A DNA stretch of 64,000 bases, from the NCBI GenBank assembly GCA_018292915.2, contig JACVVK020000058.1, positions 808,501 to 872,500 on the forward strand. The letters run 5' to 3'. Position numbers and translations under genes: made by a program. Source of the stretch: Batillaria attramentaria. Lineage: Eukaryota > Mollusca > Gastropoda > Batillariidae. This document shows positions 51,082-59,699 of this stretch, piece by piece (within the stretch, counting starts at the first letter, position 1; every line of letters starts with the position of its first letter). A model generated the notes under the pieces. The model was not told where the DNA came from and ran no database searches. It saw nothing but the letters and a program-made list of their open reading frames with translations.

Positions 51082-53778
51082 CATGATGGTGGGGGTGGGG
51101 GTGACAGAGGAGGGAGAGAGGAGGAACGGGGCTAAGTAATCTAACACTGTGAAGTTCTGTTTTACGTGCGTCAATGCACCTTTCTGAATTAAAGAGAAGA
51201 ATGAACAGGAAAGGAAGGAAATGAGGTGGGCCACATGGACTGTTGGATGCCATTGGTTTGGAGTGCCCACTAAAATGTTCACGCTCTGTTTTCTGTTCTG
51301 CCTCGAATTAGATATGCTAAAAACCTAGTTATTACAACACTGTGATTAAGTGGTGCCAGCGCGCCCAGGAGTCAAAGACGCATCTGTATCATTTGGTCGA
51401 TGGTGTGGTGGCAGGAAATCATATAATATTATTTGAGGCAGTTTGCCGTATTTTGTGCTGTTTGTAGTGTTTAAAGTGAGTTTGTCGCTCTTGACGGCAA
51501 GAGCCAACAATTTTCGATAAGAAAGGTCAAGGGAGTTTTGCAACTCTGTTTTGAAGTCTTGAGAATAAAGTTCACTTTGCTACCGTCTCAAGTAAATTCC
51601 AGTGCAGTCATTATCCATGAACATGACGAAATCACCTAAGTTGAAGTTTTCTGAAGTTAACTGAAGTTTGCTGCTAGTGACAAATAATGTTTATACACAG
51701 ACTGTTACAATACCTCTGTGTAGGCCTGGAAATTTTCGCGGGCAACTTCTTCGAAAAATGCGCCTGTAACTTTGATTCGAATATTGGAAATGCATACTTC
51801 ACTTTTCATGGAGGCAGTTCCCGCTATTGCCGATTCTCTTAGATTAACGCAGAAAGTGGTTTATGGTCAGTGAGAGCGGACAGTACCATCGGTGTCCTCC
51901 ATACTTCTACGGACGATAGTCTGATCGTTTTAAATTGAATGTTTTCTTTTTTCATAAATCTCTCTCTCTCTCTCTCTCTCTGCCGAAATACCTTTCAATC
52001 AATTTGATCAATAATACCTTTTATGTCACCTACGTAGTTACAATGGGACATTGGACGGGCATTTTGACACACGATCACTCGTGCAGAAAATTACCCCCCC
52101 CCCCCCCCCCCCCCCGCCCCTTTTCACTATCAAACACACAAAAATGAGGTTTTGGTTGGTATCACAACCTCACCAAAACCAACATAGCACATTTCAGTTT
52201 TCTCAGTATTTCTTAAATATGCTAAAACGGACTTGCTTGCCATTCTTTTTTTTTTCTTCCTTCTTTAGGAAGTACGTGGCTAAGCGATCGTGTTATGTTG
52301 CTAGCGTCGGTTCAGTCACTGGTAGTAGTACTAGAGACGTCAGCCTTGAAGCTCAGCATGTGCCACACCTAATATCGAACAGAGCCGGACTGGGTTTCGG
52401 ATTCAACAAGGCTAAAGATAGACCCTCATCTTCGAGGCCTCGGGCGCAAAAACTGCGGAACAAAAACAAATTACCATTAAACAGAGTATGATTAGCGATG
52501 CACTGATTTTTGGATTTTTTTTTTATATTTAGTATGTTGGTTTTGTAGGGTGCAAGAAGCTAATTGAAAGTAGGCTTACGCATTTTGTAATCGATACTAC
52601 GTTCTCTATGTATGCCTGTTATCCCAACAAAACGGAGACACTTCAGTCAGTTCTGTGTTTGTGCTCATCCATGAGTCATATAGAAGACTGTGGATATTTT
52701 ATAGTCTGTAGTATGGGCACTTACCTGTGCGAAATACCTGTAGCACTACGCAGCAGAAAATCAATATTACCACATGAAAGCTCATGGCGGCTTCGTGGCA
52801 ACCACAAACCTTTACGCTGACATTTTTCAGAGGACGCATATGGATTTAGAATTCAAGCATATTGTCGACAAGCACAGTCTTATTTTGGGTGTTCTTGCAC
52901 AGCACGTCACGTACATAACAATCCATATGTTTAGGCTATCGTGAACACGCATTCCATGATAACACAGCAGTGCCCACTTCCTGGTGTATTCATTATCATA
53001 CTGAGCTAACTCACAGTTTGCCCCCTTTGTCGACAGCAGAGTGATTCCCCCCGAAAACTGAAACGAGTTTGCTGGCGTGGGTGTGACCATGACTGCAGCT
53101 CCTTTTTTTCTTTCTTTTTTTTTTCTTGGGGGGGGGGGGGGGGGGTATCGTATCTCATTTACTCATCAAAATTATTGTCTCTCGGATTTTATGAAACGGC
53201 AGCGTCAAGGATTACGAGCTACACAGCCATAGGGACGACGATCAGTGAACTACTGTATAATTTCCTTGTCGACGCCGTCTCAAGTTTCTTGTGCCCAAGT
53301 GATCAGGACATGCGATACGATCCACAATCCAGTTTAACAGATAAACCACAGTGGTGGACAACAGCACGAACTCTGACTTTACAAGTTTTTAACTTCGATT
53401 CTGTACGTGTTTTCATTGTAATATGGGTGTGTTGAATCCAAGAAGAACGAAGCATGATAAACAGTACACCATTTTTAATATTCCTGGATATCATCTGAAA
53501 CTCGCCCCCCCCTTACACACACACACCCATCCCAACACAACCACCATCACCTCTCTCTCTCTCTTTGCAGAGCTGCCGTTCTCTTCCCACGAGGTTATCT
53601 GCCACCAGTCTAAAATGATAATTAGTGAGGACATTCATCTGGTATGGGTGGTATTGATTTAAATCTTTACTAATCTTGTCCTATGTTTTACAGTATGGAC
53701 AGGTACAAAATAATCCTTACCTGTTTGCAAGACGAGAACCAACACAAATGAAAGAAGCGCAACTAGATGTGTCCCCAT
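40396..53778 (-). CDS. Gene C: five-Ig receptor with long multi-exon tail (11 coding exons)
   Basis: Predicted single-pass cell-surface receptor. Exons: signal peptide, Ig1-Ig5, membrane helix, four tail exons. Spliced length 2433 nt, 810 residues. Ig1-Ig3 are very close to gene B, while the membrane segment (FFVIRRRR) and the tail (about 263 residues) are unrelated to the A/B/D type. The tail is rich in Gly, Ser, Pro and Lys with many tyrosines: EYTNQAF, RYSDGAGYASF, AYEVTSI, a repeated GPKGDEY unit (EYAMV, EYSTV), GYATL, and VQYSHI, which fits the ITIM consensus. Introns are phase 1 except the last (phase 0). A 2-kb repeat sits in the Ig4-Ig5 intron together with a decayed Ig exon. The combination suggests a receptor ectodomain joined to a different signalling tail by exon shuffling. 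Confidence 0.85.
40765..40826 (-). CDS. Gene C exon 10: tail
   Basis: 62 nt, phase 1 in and phase 0 out: NQGDVTSSSGDAAASGSPVK. Acceptor TTTTTTTCAG, donor AAG/GTAAAG. Confidence 0.75.
41058..41162 (-). CDS. Gene C exon 9: tail
   Basis: 105 nt: PEDAAASRGPPLSMTPHPL..., PGYATLAQMAPDQ. Acceptor GTCTAACAG; donor CAAG/GTTCAG merges into (CT)n. Confidence 0.75.
41856..42362 (-). CDS. Gene C exon 8: main tail exon
   Basis: 507 nt, open throughout: EYTNQAFSQNGSDADHDSG, RYSDGAGYASFNEF, AAYEVTSITGGQ, two GPKGDEY units, ending SPAKAQ. Acceptor TGTAATACAG is preceded by T-rich sequence; donor GTACGT. The reading frame remains open upstream through a poly(K) stretch, but that part is intron and SINE. Confidence 0.82.
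42545..42825 (-). mobile_element. tRNA-derived SINE, minus strand
   Basis: Minus strand: GTAGTGTAGTGGTTAACAC (box A-type) and CCCGGGTTCGAGTCCCAG (box B) at about 42738-42815, then a unique body. Located in the gene C intron after the membrane exon. The tRNA-like fold is too imperfect for a tRNA gene. Confidence 0.6.
42829..42912. repeat. (CA)n-(GA)n compound microsatellite
   Basis: CA run, CCCCG, GA run. Confidence 0.95.
43286..43349. repeat. (GT)n microsatellite
   Basis: Starts within 10 nt of the donor of gene C exon 7. Confidence 0.96.
43358..43474 (-). CDS. Gene C exon 7: transmembrane segment
   Basis: 117 nt: GDDGAVLASTTN, helix rich in Ile/Val/Ala, ending FFVIRRRR. Acceptor TGTTCTAG, donor GTAAGA. 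Not related to the membrane exons of genes A and B. Confidence 0.83.
43923..43992. repeat. Two (GA)n tracts
   Basis: GA runs split by CCTTGA just downstream of gene C exon 6. Confidence 0.95.
44003..44308 (-). CDS. Gene C exon 6: Ig5-like domain
   Basis: 306 nt: APRKPKNISDIDTCPSAIN, LLVVANPPPSPDDVTVTYV, ending NLYCTFHR. Same alternative Cys placement as genes A and B. Donor GTAAAA. Confidence 0.83.
44309..45378 (-). other. Gene C intron segment
   Basis: Intron sequence between the decayed Ig exon and exon 6; no repeat or gene recognised. Confidence 0.45.
45379..45456 (-). pseudogene. Decayed Ig4-type exon fragment
   Basis: Minus-strand reading ...CYYTG, stop, ANNGSLNIDQKTIQLDVD then T/GTAAGC. 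It aligns with the end of Ig4 exons (CEHTGNYTC...ALNLDNRILKLGVN, phase 1 donor) but lacks the NYTC segment and has an in-frame stop. A 12-bp inverted repeat ATATCAGCTTAC / GTAAGCTGATAT (45367-45378, 45468-45479) brackets it. Most of the exon 5-prime part is gone. Confidence 0.55.
45525..45654 (-). mobile_element. SINE insertion with 16-bp target-site duplication
   Basis: Flanked by perfect repeats CTGTAGAACTTTAAGA (45509-45524 and 45655-45670). The body is the reverse of the SINE at 30929-31095 (CCACCACATACGG, AAAGCCAGCACAAATATTT, AGCCGGGATACGC), 5-prime truncated in the tRNA-like part, with a (GGGT)n end. Confidence 0.8.
45671..46154. other. Gene C intron, nothing recognised
   Basis: AT-rich sequence with no clear feature. 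Confidence 0.4.
46155..48118. repeat. 2-kb repeat family, copy 1
   Basis: Near-identical to 57551-59532, same orientation. Starts AAACAAGATGGCCACCAGCC and soon ATGTTGTTTCCATT; ends in a palindrome, ATGTTGTTTCCAT-tact-ATGGAAACAACAT, so the first motif recurs inverted at the far end. Contains an ACGC/CA microsatellite (46540-46604). Conserved minus-strand frames in both copies (46753-47061, 46492-46737) match no family I know. Likely a non-autonomous DNA element; inserted 34 nt past the donor of gene C exon 5. Confidence 0.75.
48152..48472 (-). CDS. Gene C exon 5: Ig4 domain
   Basis: 321 nt: QPHIQNFTMNGEFHGNDSN, VTVTLLCSAYGRPAPRVYL, CEHTGNYTCSFKDG, with the canonical Cys pair present. Acceptor GCTTACAG, donor GTAAGT. 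Confidence 0.85.
48480..49500. other. Gene C intron between Ig3 and Ig4
   Basis: No repeat end or exon recognised; a T-rich stretch is near 48635-48662. Confidence 0.45.
49524..49832 (-). CDS. Gene C exon 4: Ig3 domain
   Basis: 309 nt: PPFDAPVISGYTPGQIVKTG, TLTCTVTGGKPLVDHV, VTCHCSGYWAPEDD. Acceptor CTGTTTCAG, donor GTGAGT. Confidence 0.86.
49878..49931. repeat. (CA)n microsatellite
   Basis: 54-bp CA run upstream of exon 4. Confidence 0.96.
50230..50508 (-). CDS. Gene C exon 3: Ig2 domain
   Basis: 279 nt: GPSENNVFIVGNSTLITDG, LNLTCVAREV, WLDPLCQANSQGGTC, FKCRVSDDF. Differs from gene B exon 3 mainly around EPGYTFK. Confidence 0.87.
50559..50788. repeat. (GT)n, (ATG)n, (CA)n and (GA)n tracts
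   Basis: GT 50559-50603, ATG triplets near 50660, CA 50697-50758, GA 50763-50788. The GA tract abuts the donor of exon 2. Confidence 0.95.
50793..51041 (-). CDS. Gene C exon 2: Ig1 domain
   Basis: 249 nt: QCATPSVAGCPRYVEEGGTL, TPGDCTNSQVTVTW, FTCEMVCGGETST. Acceptor is (TG)n then CAG, so again a GT tract replaces the polypyrimidine tract. Two codons longer than gene B at the start (VQC-ATPSV). Confidence 0.85.
51043..51080. repeat. (CA)n microsatellite at a splice acceptor
   Basis: On the minus strand (TG)n ending TGCAG directly before gene C exon 2. Confidence 0.95.
51090..53700. other. Gene C first intron
   Basis: Holds C-rich (52085-52115) and G-rich (53128-53146) runs, short (CT)n tracts, and a plus-strand candidate exon at 52270-52491. 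No transposon ends were identified. Confidence 0.4.
52270..52491 (+). CDS. Possible plus-strand exon of unknown gene
   Basis: A strong acceptor (long T/C tract, CTTTAG at 52269) opens a 73-codon frame ending TGA: KYVAKRSCYVASVGS..., AGLGFGFNKAKDRPSSSRPR, KNKLPLNRV. The basic, Ser/Arg-rich composition looks protein-like, but I recognise no domain and found no companion exon. It lies antisense in a gene C intron. Could be chance. Confidence 0.25.
   Translation, partial: KYVAKRSCYVASVGSVTGSSTRDVSLEAQHVPHLISNRAGLGFGFNKAKDRPSSSRPRAQKLRNKNKLPLNRV
53721..53778 (-). CDS. Gene C exon 1: start codon and signal peptide
   Basis: ATG at 53778-53776. MGTHLVALLSFVLVLVLQT is a strong signal-peptide sequence. 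Donor ACAG/GTAAGG, phase 1. Confidence 0.85.
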
Positions 53779-53908
53779 CGTCCCAACGAGAGTTGTCCAG
53801 CATGTACGTCCGAAGATAATAAGCAAAGTAAAGAGGCGTCACGATGCGACTCCGAACTTTACTGCAGACCACATCTGGCCTTCGAGCTGTAGCCTGCGAA
53901 ACACACTT

Positions 53909-53917
53909 CCTTCTATA
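53909..53917 (-). promoter_or_regulatory. Candidate TATA box of gene C
   Basis: Minus-strand TATAGAAGG about 139 nt upstream of the ATG, the same spacing as in gene B (about 141 nt). Confidence 0.35.
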
Positions 53918-53989
53918 ACACTTCCCAGTCACTGGCGTGGAGACATGATCAAAAAACGTTAAACGTCCTAGTTGTAGCACTCTTTTGTC

Positions 53990-54440
53990 GTTGGTGGTGG
54001 TGCTAAAATTGAAACTGTAGGTAGTCCCAAACCATAAAGTGACGCTTGTATAGAACAGTCTTCAAGAAAATCGTGGTGAGCCCACAAGTATGTCTTTCAA
54101 AAGGCGCAGTGGGGCTGGGTGTACACATGCGAGTCGCCCCGAATAGTAAGCGCTAAGCTAGCTAGGGCAGCACTGCAAACACAGGTTGTATTTTAGTCTC
54201 GCATATACATACGTGTACTTCCGTAATCGCAAGAAGGCAAGCGAGATTACAGACTGTGTCGGGGTATAGTCTATTCATGCATATTATGAGACGAACGACA
54301 GCGATGTATTAATCTACTGAATTCGCTCTTAACAGCGGAGGGGGTTTCGCGTTGTTGAAGTAAGATGCATTATACTTGTTATACCCGCTGGACACTCGCA
54401 TAGCTACACTCATACAGCTGAAGGGAGAGGCTTATGCAGG
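53990..54440. other. Intergenic upstream of gene C
   Basis: No feature recognised. Confidence 0.4.
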
Positions 54441-54445
54441 GCTAA

Positions 54446-54492
<47 letters not shown>
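54446..54492. repeat. (GA)n microsatellite
   Basis: GA run next to a retroposon-like end. Confidence 0.95.
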
Positions 54493-54495
<3 letters not shown>

Positions 54496-54605
54496 AAGAA
54501 CAAGAACCTTTATTTTACAACGGTAGAAGCTACAGGCATATTCATACCAATTTTAAAACTTGCCGTTGCTCCACTACATGGATTAATTCTACTGTCAAAA
54601 AAGTA
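54493..54605 (-). mobile_element. Possible retroposon 3-prime end
   Basis: ACCTTTATTTTACAACGG beside (GA)n, i.e. ...AAATAAAGG then (CT)n on the minus strand, the same arrangement as other LINE ends here. Body unidentified. Confidence 0.35.
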
Positions 54606-54633
54606 AATAAATAAAAGAGACAAAGGACACACA

Positions 54634-54649
54634 CACACACCGTCACACA

Positions 54650-54688
<39 letters not shown>

Positions 54689-54695
54689 GCACACA
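54634..54695. repeat. (CA)n/(CGCA)n microsatellite
   Basis: CA run with ACGC interruptions. Confidence 0.94.
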
Positions 54696-55021
54696 CATGT
54701 ATTGTCCACAAGCATCTATACGGAACATTAATCATGTAAACAGAAATAATGGAGGTGAAAATATAAAAATGGGTATTTTTGTACACATATCATACACAGA
54801 ACAGAGAACGTTATTCATATTGATGAAAGGTAAACGTACGTACTTAACACTAAGTAGAATTAAGTGATGCATGTGTAGGTGAAAAACAGTGACAAAGCCA
54901 TAGCAGTGAAAATTAGCGACTTATGGTGTGGGACACCCAAAAATGTAAAAGATCCTTTTTAAACGAAGACAGCAATCCACTGGTTGTAATTAGGGTGGGC
55001 AAACTGTTCATCGCCAGTTTC

Positions 55022-55082
55022 CGGGGGGGGGGGGGGGGGGGGGGAGAGAGAGAGGGAGAGAGAGAGACTGACTGACTGACTG
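55022..55082. repeat. Poly(G)-(GA)n-(ACTG)n tract
   Basis: G run, GA run, then GACT repeats directly adjoining a LINE 3-prime end. Confidence 0.93.
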
Positions 55083-56079
55083 AAACGTTTATTTCAGGAT
55101 AAAGACTTGTAGGCATGGTCTGCCTATCTTACAAGCTGTCCTACTAATCTAGAAACACTAAAAAGTAAAGGCTAACATGACAAAAAGTATACCAGGCACA
55201 AAGGGAGTAAATCTAATAAGAAAATAGAAAAAGAAAAAAGTAAACATGCAAAGATAGAAAGAAGAGCAAGAAATTATAAGGAAACACATCGGAAAATAGG
55301 TGAAGAAGTAGATAGCATGGTGTTGGAAATTGTAGTATACGACATAAAAAGGTAACATGTTACAGTGCCATCTGATAACGAGTAGTTTAGCATGGTTCAG
55401 ATATTGTTCATGGACCTATGACTGACGTAGGTATTTGAGAAGTTGAGTTTTAAATGAATGAAGCTGCGGGGTACATTTTAAGTATGCTGGCAACTGGTTC
55501 CATGAAAGTGACCCAGAGAATGAGAGGCTTGTCCAATCTAGGTAATGGTAATTGGAACAGGCCATTTCTTGCGTTGTGTCGCTGACTTGGTTGAAAGAAC
55601 GTGGTCAGATATGGAGGAGCCTTGCAGTGGACTATCTTGTGCATGAAAACACATCGGTTGAACTCAAGATGCTTGGTAAGGGGGAGGAGTTCGAGCGCTT
55701 TAAGTTTTTCTTCTGTGGGTAGGGGCCCAGGATGTAAAAGCTTTATACCACGTTAATAGAGAGAATTGATCTTTTTCAAGTGAATATCACCACATTTGTC
55801 CCAGAGGTTGGAGGCGTAATCTATATGACTTTTTATATGTGCGTGAAAGAACATTTTGCAAGTGTCGTGGCTAACTATGCGGTTAAGTTTACTTAGGAGA
55901 AAAAGATTTTTAGACAGGGTTTTACTAAGTTTTTCTAGGTGCGGCTCCAACTTCAATTGGTCGTCCACTGTAACGCCCAAAAGGCGATGCGTTGACACTT
56001 GGTGTATGGGCTCTGAGCCGAGAGATAGTCTGAGAGGTACAGGCTTCCGCTGGTGCCTTTGGCGGGTAGTTATTAGCAT
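55083..56079 (-). mobile_element. Non-LTR retrotransposon 3-prime fragment (CR1/Jockey-like)
   Basis: Minus strand encodes an RT C-terminal region: STHRLLGVTVDDQLKLEPHL, LSKTLSKNLFLLSKLN, FFHAHIKSHIDYASNLWDKC, an in-frame TAA (about 55754), then EEKLKALELLPLTKHLEF and FMHKIVHCKAPPYLTTFF, ending near 55450. A 3-prime UTR runs to 55083 with AATAAACGTTTCAG. A different family from the LINE at 59694-62335. Left end trimmed; a GA tract lies at 56087-56118. Confidence 0.75.
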
Positions 56080-56083
56080 GCTC

Positions 56084-56119
<36 letters not shown>

Positions 56120-56123
<4 letters not shown>

Positions 56124-56490
56124 ATATTACCTTATAGAAAATAAACACATTACATTTCGCTCAGTGCACAAACATGAAACAGAGAGTGATTTGGGCAGTT
56201 TTCAATCTCTGGGATACTTTCCGCAGTATAAGTAATGAATCACGCTAAGTTGTGAAGCAAAGCATAATATGTCGTCGCCAGTCATTGTTTTACACGAGGC
56301 TCATGCAGGCAAGACCTTGAGGAGTACCTGCACATGCACTATTATCTGCTATCTTCCAGTTCACGTCATCAGGTCCGTAAGAGTACGATTCAATAAACAC
56401 CAGAACACAAAAATGAAGGCACTACAGTCAGTGAAAATCTGCTGTCTGTTTTTGTTGCCGCTATGGTTGTTGTTGTCTTGTTTTGTTTGT
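56120..56490. other. Intergenic, nothing recognised
   Basis: Spacer with no exon or repeat identified. Confidence 0.4.
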
Positions 56491-56495
56491 TCCTT

Positions 56496-56587
56496 TTAAC
56501 TCTTTGACGACGGAGCGCAATTTCTGACACACGATTTCCTATAGGAAATCGTGTGTCAGAAATTGCGCTCCGTCGTCAAAGAGTTAA
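56496..56587. mobile_element. Perfect 92-bp palindrome flanked by TTAA
   Basis: Left arm 56500-56541 starts CTCTTTGACGACGGAGCGC and is exactly complementary to 56542-56583 with no loop; TTAA sits at both ends (56496-56499, 56584-56587). Consistent with a tiny foldback element using a TTAA target. No internal coding sequence. Confidence 0.85.
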
Positions 56588-56599
56588 CCCCCAAAATAC

Positions 56600-57115
56600 A
56601 TTTTGCTCGTGAAAAAGGTGACCTGAAATACAGCCACCTAGGCGAGTTTGTTTTGAGTCGAAACGTCCTGTCTTTTTTGTGTGTGTTTGTTCTCAATCTT
56701 TTCACTAGGTGACTTTCGCCTCCGGAATCTCGTAACCATCTGCAAACGAAAAGAGGCGAATGTTTTGCATTAAATTTCGAGCTAAAAGACATTAGTATGC
56801 AGAATTAATGTAGCGTCATGCATTAAACAATCTGTAGCCATATGCAGCCCTATTTAAGCGTGTCAGATAATTTGAGAAAGCTCAAGTGAGTGTTCTGTCT
56901 TACAAACCCTCCATTTTCTGCAACAGATTTTTTTTTTTCTTGTGCAGCAATATTTGTGTATGAGACATACCAACATAACAAAACAAAATAGTTGTGGACA
57001 AAACGTAAACAATTGCAATCTTAGTTATAACAAAGCGAGGGGCTGGGGGCTTGGCCGGGTGGGGGTGGGAGGAGTAAGGTGCGGGTGGAGGTGGAGGGTG
57101 AGTGCACATAATTAT
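56600..57115. other. 3-prime flank of gene D
   Basis: Contains a G-rich stretch near 57045-57105. No poly(A) signal I would trust. Confidence 0.4.
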
Positions 57116-57121
57116 ATAAAA

Positions 57122-57426
57122 CTATGTACCCATGCTGCAGCTTTGAGAAGTCGGCCTTATCACTGCCGGAGAAACATGGTTGTCACGCAGACTGGAGGTG
57201 TTCAGTGTGCTGTAAAATGTAGACTTTGGTCTGAGTTCCATCTCTTCGTATGCGTTCGTGGATTCGGTGTTTACACGTGTACGGTTAGTTTCATCTTCTG
57301 TCTTTGAACAGGACTCTATGTCTGCGTAACCGCTTGACAGACGTGGGTCTCTGCCCTGGGATGGTCGCAAGCCTGTGTAATGATTGGAGTCTTGGATTCT
57401 GGGAAGAGGTTCCTCGTATTTCCGAT
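57122..57426 (-). CDS. Gene D tail exon
   Basis: 305 nt, acceptor CTTATATCAG, stop TAG at 57122-57124. RKYEEPLPRIQDSNHYTGL, SSGYADIES, STNAYEEMELRPKSTFYSTL. Extended C-terminus relative to genes A and B. Confidence 0.82.
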
Positions 57427-59658
57427 CTGATATAAGTAAAAAGATATTACAAATTGGAGAGACGTAAATGAAGTTAATGACTATTACCCAATAGCATAAA
57501 TTCTTGGCCTGCAGACGAAGTTTTGAAACTGTCATTGCTAACACTTACCAAAACAAGATGGCCACCAGCCCAATATGTTGTTTCCATTCAATGACCTGCT
57601 GTAGTCACAGTCGTAGTCGTTGTGTCATGTATGCAGCCCGCGCGCACAAGCCGGAACGCAAGCTCTCTGACATCAAGCATGCTGACATAAAGAAAGTACT
57701 GAAAACCCTTATCGTGCCTCTATGCACTTGCAAAATCCCAAACACATGAGGTCGTGTGAGCTCGCCTAGCTGGTTGACGTCACAAACGTTTTGGCATATG
57801 CGAGGTTCTACATGGGTGAATGAATTCTTGTAATAAAGTCGTTCCCCTTTGACAGAGTTACTTCCCGCAGACCTGACTGACAGACGATTGCTTACTGGTA
57901 CATGTATCGGAGAACAGACCCCCTCTCTCTCTCGCCTTAGACGCGCGCTTGCGCGCGCACGCACGCACCTCCCCCCCACACACATATTATGCTTCTGAGT
58001 GTGAGTCAGTGGCAAAAACGAAACCCACTGAAATTCCCGCTTTCCACATGTCAAGTTGTAGAGATCGCGAAAAGATACTGCATTTCGATGCAAAATAATT
58101 TCTAGACCATCCCAGAACATGCTGGTGCAGTAACGTCAGTAGATTACGTCACCTTGGAAAGATATCGAACCTTCCAGTAAGTTGAGGAATGTTCTAGATC
58201 TGACCTGTTCAGTACGTAAGCAGCCCTGCACAGCGTTCTGGGTTCTTCTTCTTTCATGAATTTGTTCTCCGTCCATATTCTGTTCATAAAGTATTGGAGT
58301 TGTATTCTGTTGTATCCCGTGTCTTCTCTGCGATTGCACGAAGATGGCGACATAGTAGAAGTAAAATACACCACGTCTCCAAACAGAGGAATTCGGAAAG
58401 AAAGTGGCGAGACACCCCCAAGAAAAAACAGCATCACGTCAATCAAACATGACGCACTTACTTTACGTCAGTGCGCGTGCGTCTCTTCTTCGATGTTTGT
58501 GAGGCGTGTGGCTTGCAGAGGAAATGTGCTGTGAGTACAAATTTTCGAGTCAACTGACGAAAACGGCTGCAGTGAATTTTTCTAATTTTTTTGTATATTT
58601 TTTATGGCACCCCAGGCTCATTATCTATGTATAGTAGGAGCGATTTTGAGATCTAAAGTGTGTTCACCAGCACTTTTATCAGGTACGGCTTACGCCAAAA
58701 GTATAATAGCGACAACCTCCAAAATTCACTTAGTTGAGAGTCCGTATTCATGCTATCTATGTTTAAAAAAATGGAGTGGTTTAGGTAAATATTACGCCTT
58801 TTAACGCCAGAAAGCCACTTTTTCTGAAAAGGGCGATAACTCGCAAATCATGTGTGCAATCGTACCTGGATCGGGCCTTCTATTCAACAATCTTGATTCA
58901 TTTAGAAACCCCAAATTTGAAATCGATCGGTTCAGTATTTTCGGAGAAATAGGCATCTGAACTGGGTTCACATGCAATGTCAACTCAGGCTCGGTTTACA
59001 TGAAAACTATAAGAGCGACCATTTTCTAGTAGTGACTCTGTTCAGAGTCCGTATTCAAGCTATCCACTGCCAAAAAATTGAGTGATTTAAATAAATATTA
59101 CGCCTGTACACGAAAGACAACCAACTTGTCTCAAAAGGGGGATAACTCCAAAATCACTTAAGCAATCATCACACACTTGGTTCCTCTAATGTAACATTTT
59201 GATATATTTGGATACCCCAAATTTGAAGCCATTCGGTTGAGTATTTTCGAAGAAACGGGCCTGGACACAATTCACACACACACAGCCGCACGCACGCACG
59301 CACACACATACGCACAGACGGCACTCACTGAGGAGGAGAAGCGCGTTCGAGGCACCGTACATGTCAGCATCGATTACGCACGTTTTCTTACGTCATTGTC
59401 AGAGTTACACTTGCAAAATCGTCTCTGCGGGAGATCGGCAGTGACGTGCGTTTGTACCACAGATGCTTGCCCATGAACGTGGAAAATTTAGCCCGTCCTA
59501 TGATGTTGTTTCCATTACTATGGAAACAACATAAAAAAGACCAAAACTAAAACATTTAAGATACCACAAGAAACAAAATCCAAACATACAAAATACCAAA
59601 AAGAATGTAACAAAAAAGATCGACACAACTAAGACATCTAAAATGCACAATACCAAAT

Positions 59659-59699
<41 letters not shown>

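Noticed and set aside
56640..56700. A second hammerhead-like motif (GAGTCGAAACGTCCTG)
   Set aside because: The CUGANGA part and stem II could not be placed; the similarity to 18511-18540 is too short.
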